Positions 6,396-7,539 of a DNA stretch of 7,539 nt are shown piece after piece. The DNA is taken from assembly GCA_027858595.1 (NCBI GenBank), contig JAQICK010000109.1, positions 1 to 7,539 of the forward strand, in the 5' to 3' direction. Below the pieces are notes generated by a model, which was not told the origin of the DNA, searched no databases, and saw only the letters and a program-made list of their open reading frames with translations. The position numbers and the translations under genes were made by a program. Each line of letters begins with the position of its first letter. Position 1 is the stretch's first letter. The DNA comes from Melioribacteraceae bacterium (GTDB taxonomy: Bacteria > Bacteroidota > Ignavibacteria > Ignavibacteriales > Melioribacteraceae).

Positions 6396-7539
6396 CTAAC
6401 TAAAAATCACTCTAAAAGTAGAACCAATTCCTTTCTCACTTTCAACTTCAATTTTTGCTTTATTCAAATCGCAGTAACTTTTTACTAAGGATAATCCAAT
6501 TCCATTTCCATCAAATTTTCTAGTGTAACCCATTTCTTCTTGAGTAAACGGTGAAAATATTTTCTTCATATATTCTTGACTGATTCCAACTCCAGTATCT
6601 TGAATTTCAACTACTAACTTTTCGTAATTGTTTTGAAAAATTGAAATTGAAATTTTTCCAGTTTCAGTGAATATTACTGCGTTATCAAAAAGTTGTCTGA
6701 ATATTTGTTCGATAGTATAAATATCTCCATACAGATAAGAGTTTTCTGCATTGAAATTTATTACTAAATTAATGTTTTTCTCTAGAGCTCTTTTTTTATA
6801 TTCTAGCAAAAGATTACTTAACACTTCTGAGTATAAATCAAACCGCTTAACCATCGGTTCATAAGTACCAGCTTGTATTTCTGAAAGATTGATAAGTAAA
6901 TCAACAGTTCTAGTTATTCTATTCCCAGATTTGTTAATTAAATTAAAATAGCTTAACTGTTCCTCGTCCAGCTTATCTCCAACTTCCAACTGGAGTAGGG
7001 AAGATACACTTAACATAACATTTATAGGTGTGCGTATTTCGTGAGACATTTGTGCTAAAAATATTGATTTAAGCTTATCAGCATTTTCAGCTTGTTCTTT
7101 TGAATATACTAATGCCTTTTCAGCGTCTTTTAATATTGTTACATCGGTGAAACTTACTAACCAGAATTTAATTGCGTTAAGTTCAAGCTCAATTTCAGTT
7201 TTAAGAATTGGAATTGTTTTTCCATTAGCTGCAACGAGAAAACAATCGGGATGGTAGTCTTTATCCAAATTCACTTGGCTAAAAGCACACTCTTCTCCAT
7301 CACTATTTATAATAAAATTATGACAACTATTTCCTATGATATCTTTTTGAGGTAATCCTAACATCCTCTGTGCTGATGGATTGCTATCAATAATGTAACT
7401 GTTGTCCTTTCGTACTAATAACACACCAGACTGAACAGAATTCCACATTGTTAATAATCTTTGTTCTGTAATGTTAAGTGCTTCTTCTGCGAGTCTTTTT
7501 TCTGCTATTTCTTGCGTTAATTGTGCATTAGTTTGTTCC
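6396..7539 (-). CDS. PAS-domain sensor histidine kinase, N-terminus beyond the window
   Basis: The frame has no stop up to the right edge, giving at least 380 residues. The ATG at 7448 is internal: the 30 codons before it encode a coiled-coil linker (AEEALNITEQRLLTM) of the kind found before PAS domains. Counting from that methionine, a PAS domain spans about 1-105 (SGVLLV, DSNPSAQRMLG, ending VSFTDVT). It is followed by a helical linker and HisKA with the phospho-acceptor H136 in MSHEIRTP. The HATPase_c domain has a DNAVIFT N-box, DTGVGIS G1, an IFSPF F-box and GNGIGLSLV G2. The protein ends right after the ATPase domain, so no C-terminal receiver is attached. The PAS domain carries cysteines at 42, 54 and 69. 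It should autophosphorylate and pass phosphate to a response regulator not seen here; the signal is unknown. Input, membrane or further PAS domains may lie in the missing part. Confidence 0.93.
   Translation of the reverse strand, partial: EQTNAQLTQEIAEKRLAEEALNITEQRLLTMWNSVQSGVLLVRKDNSYIIDSNPSAQRMLGLPQKDIIGNSCHNFIINSDGEECAFSQVNLDKDYHPDCFLVAANGKTIPILKTEIELELNAIKFWLVSFTDVTILKDAEKALVYSKEQAENADKLKSIFLAQMSHEIRTPINVMLSVSSLLQLEVGDKLDEEQLSYFNLINKSGNRITRTVDLLINLSEIQAGTYEPMVKRFDLYSEVLSNLLLEYKKRALEKNINLVINFNAENSYLYGDIYTIEQIFRQLFDNAVIFTETGKISISIFQNNYEKLVVEIQDTGVGISQEYMKKIFSPFTQEEMGYTRKFDGNGIGLSLVKSYCDLNKAKIEVESEKGIGSTFRVIFS

Overview
This AT-rich window (about one third G+C by eye) is densely coding bacterial DNA. 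It holds seven protein genes, all readable in the standard code, and no rRNA, tRNA, CRISPR array or complete mobile element that I can see. Divergent YchF and acyltransferase variants, A-rich leaders without a Shine-Dalgarno site on some genes, and a PAS/HisKA kinase point loosely to an anaerobic or environmental lineage near the Bacteroidota/Ignavibacteria/Cloacimonadota (FCB) group. That placement is an impression from memory, not a result.

Left half, plus strand: a short non-coding leader (1-194) holds a 16-bp AT-rich hairpin and a sequence resembling the terminus of an IS3-type insertion element. Three genes follow: a divergent YchF/OLA1-type P-loop NTPase (195-1277), a cytosolic aminoacyl-histidine dipeptidase PepD of peptidase family M20 (1304-2770), and a PlsC-type lysophospholipid acyltransferase with non-standard motifs (2848-3663). 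A strong GC-rich palindrome lies between pepD and the acyltransferase gene.

Right half, minus strand: the two halves converge at 3664-3790. Reading leftwards from 6089 there is a tight three-gene operon: an amidohydrolase of the 5'-deoxyadenosine / S-adenosylhomocysteine / methylthioadenosine deaminase group, a small DsrE-like protein, and the house-cleaning pyrophosphatase RdgB (XTP/dITP). The deaminase makes inosine-type nucleosides and RdgB destroys inosine triphosphates, so the cluster has a plausible purine-deamination theme. A 306-bp gap (6090-6395) contains a 32-bp imperfect dyad and a start-less open frame. Beyond it, a PAS-HisKA-HATPase sensor kinase runs off the right edge with its N-terminus missing.

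Most of the window is housekeeping. The points most worth a second look are the variant catalytic motifs of the acyltransferase, the unusual YchF, the deaminase-DsrE-RdgB linkage, the three intergenic inverted repeats, and the possible IS end at the left border. I found no convincing new multi-gene system.
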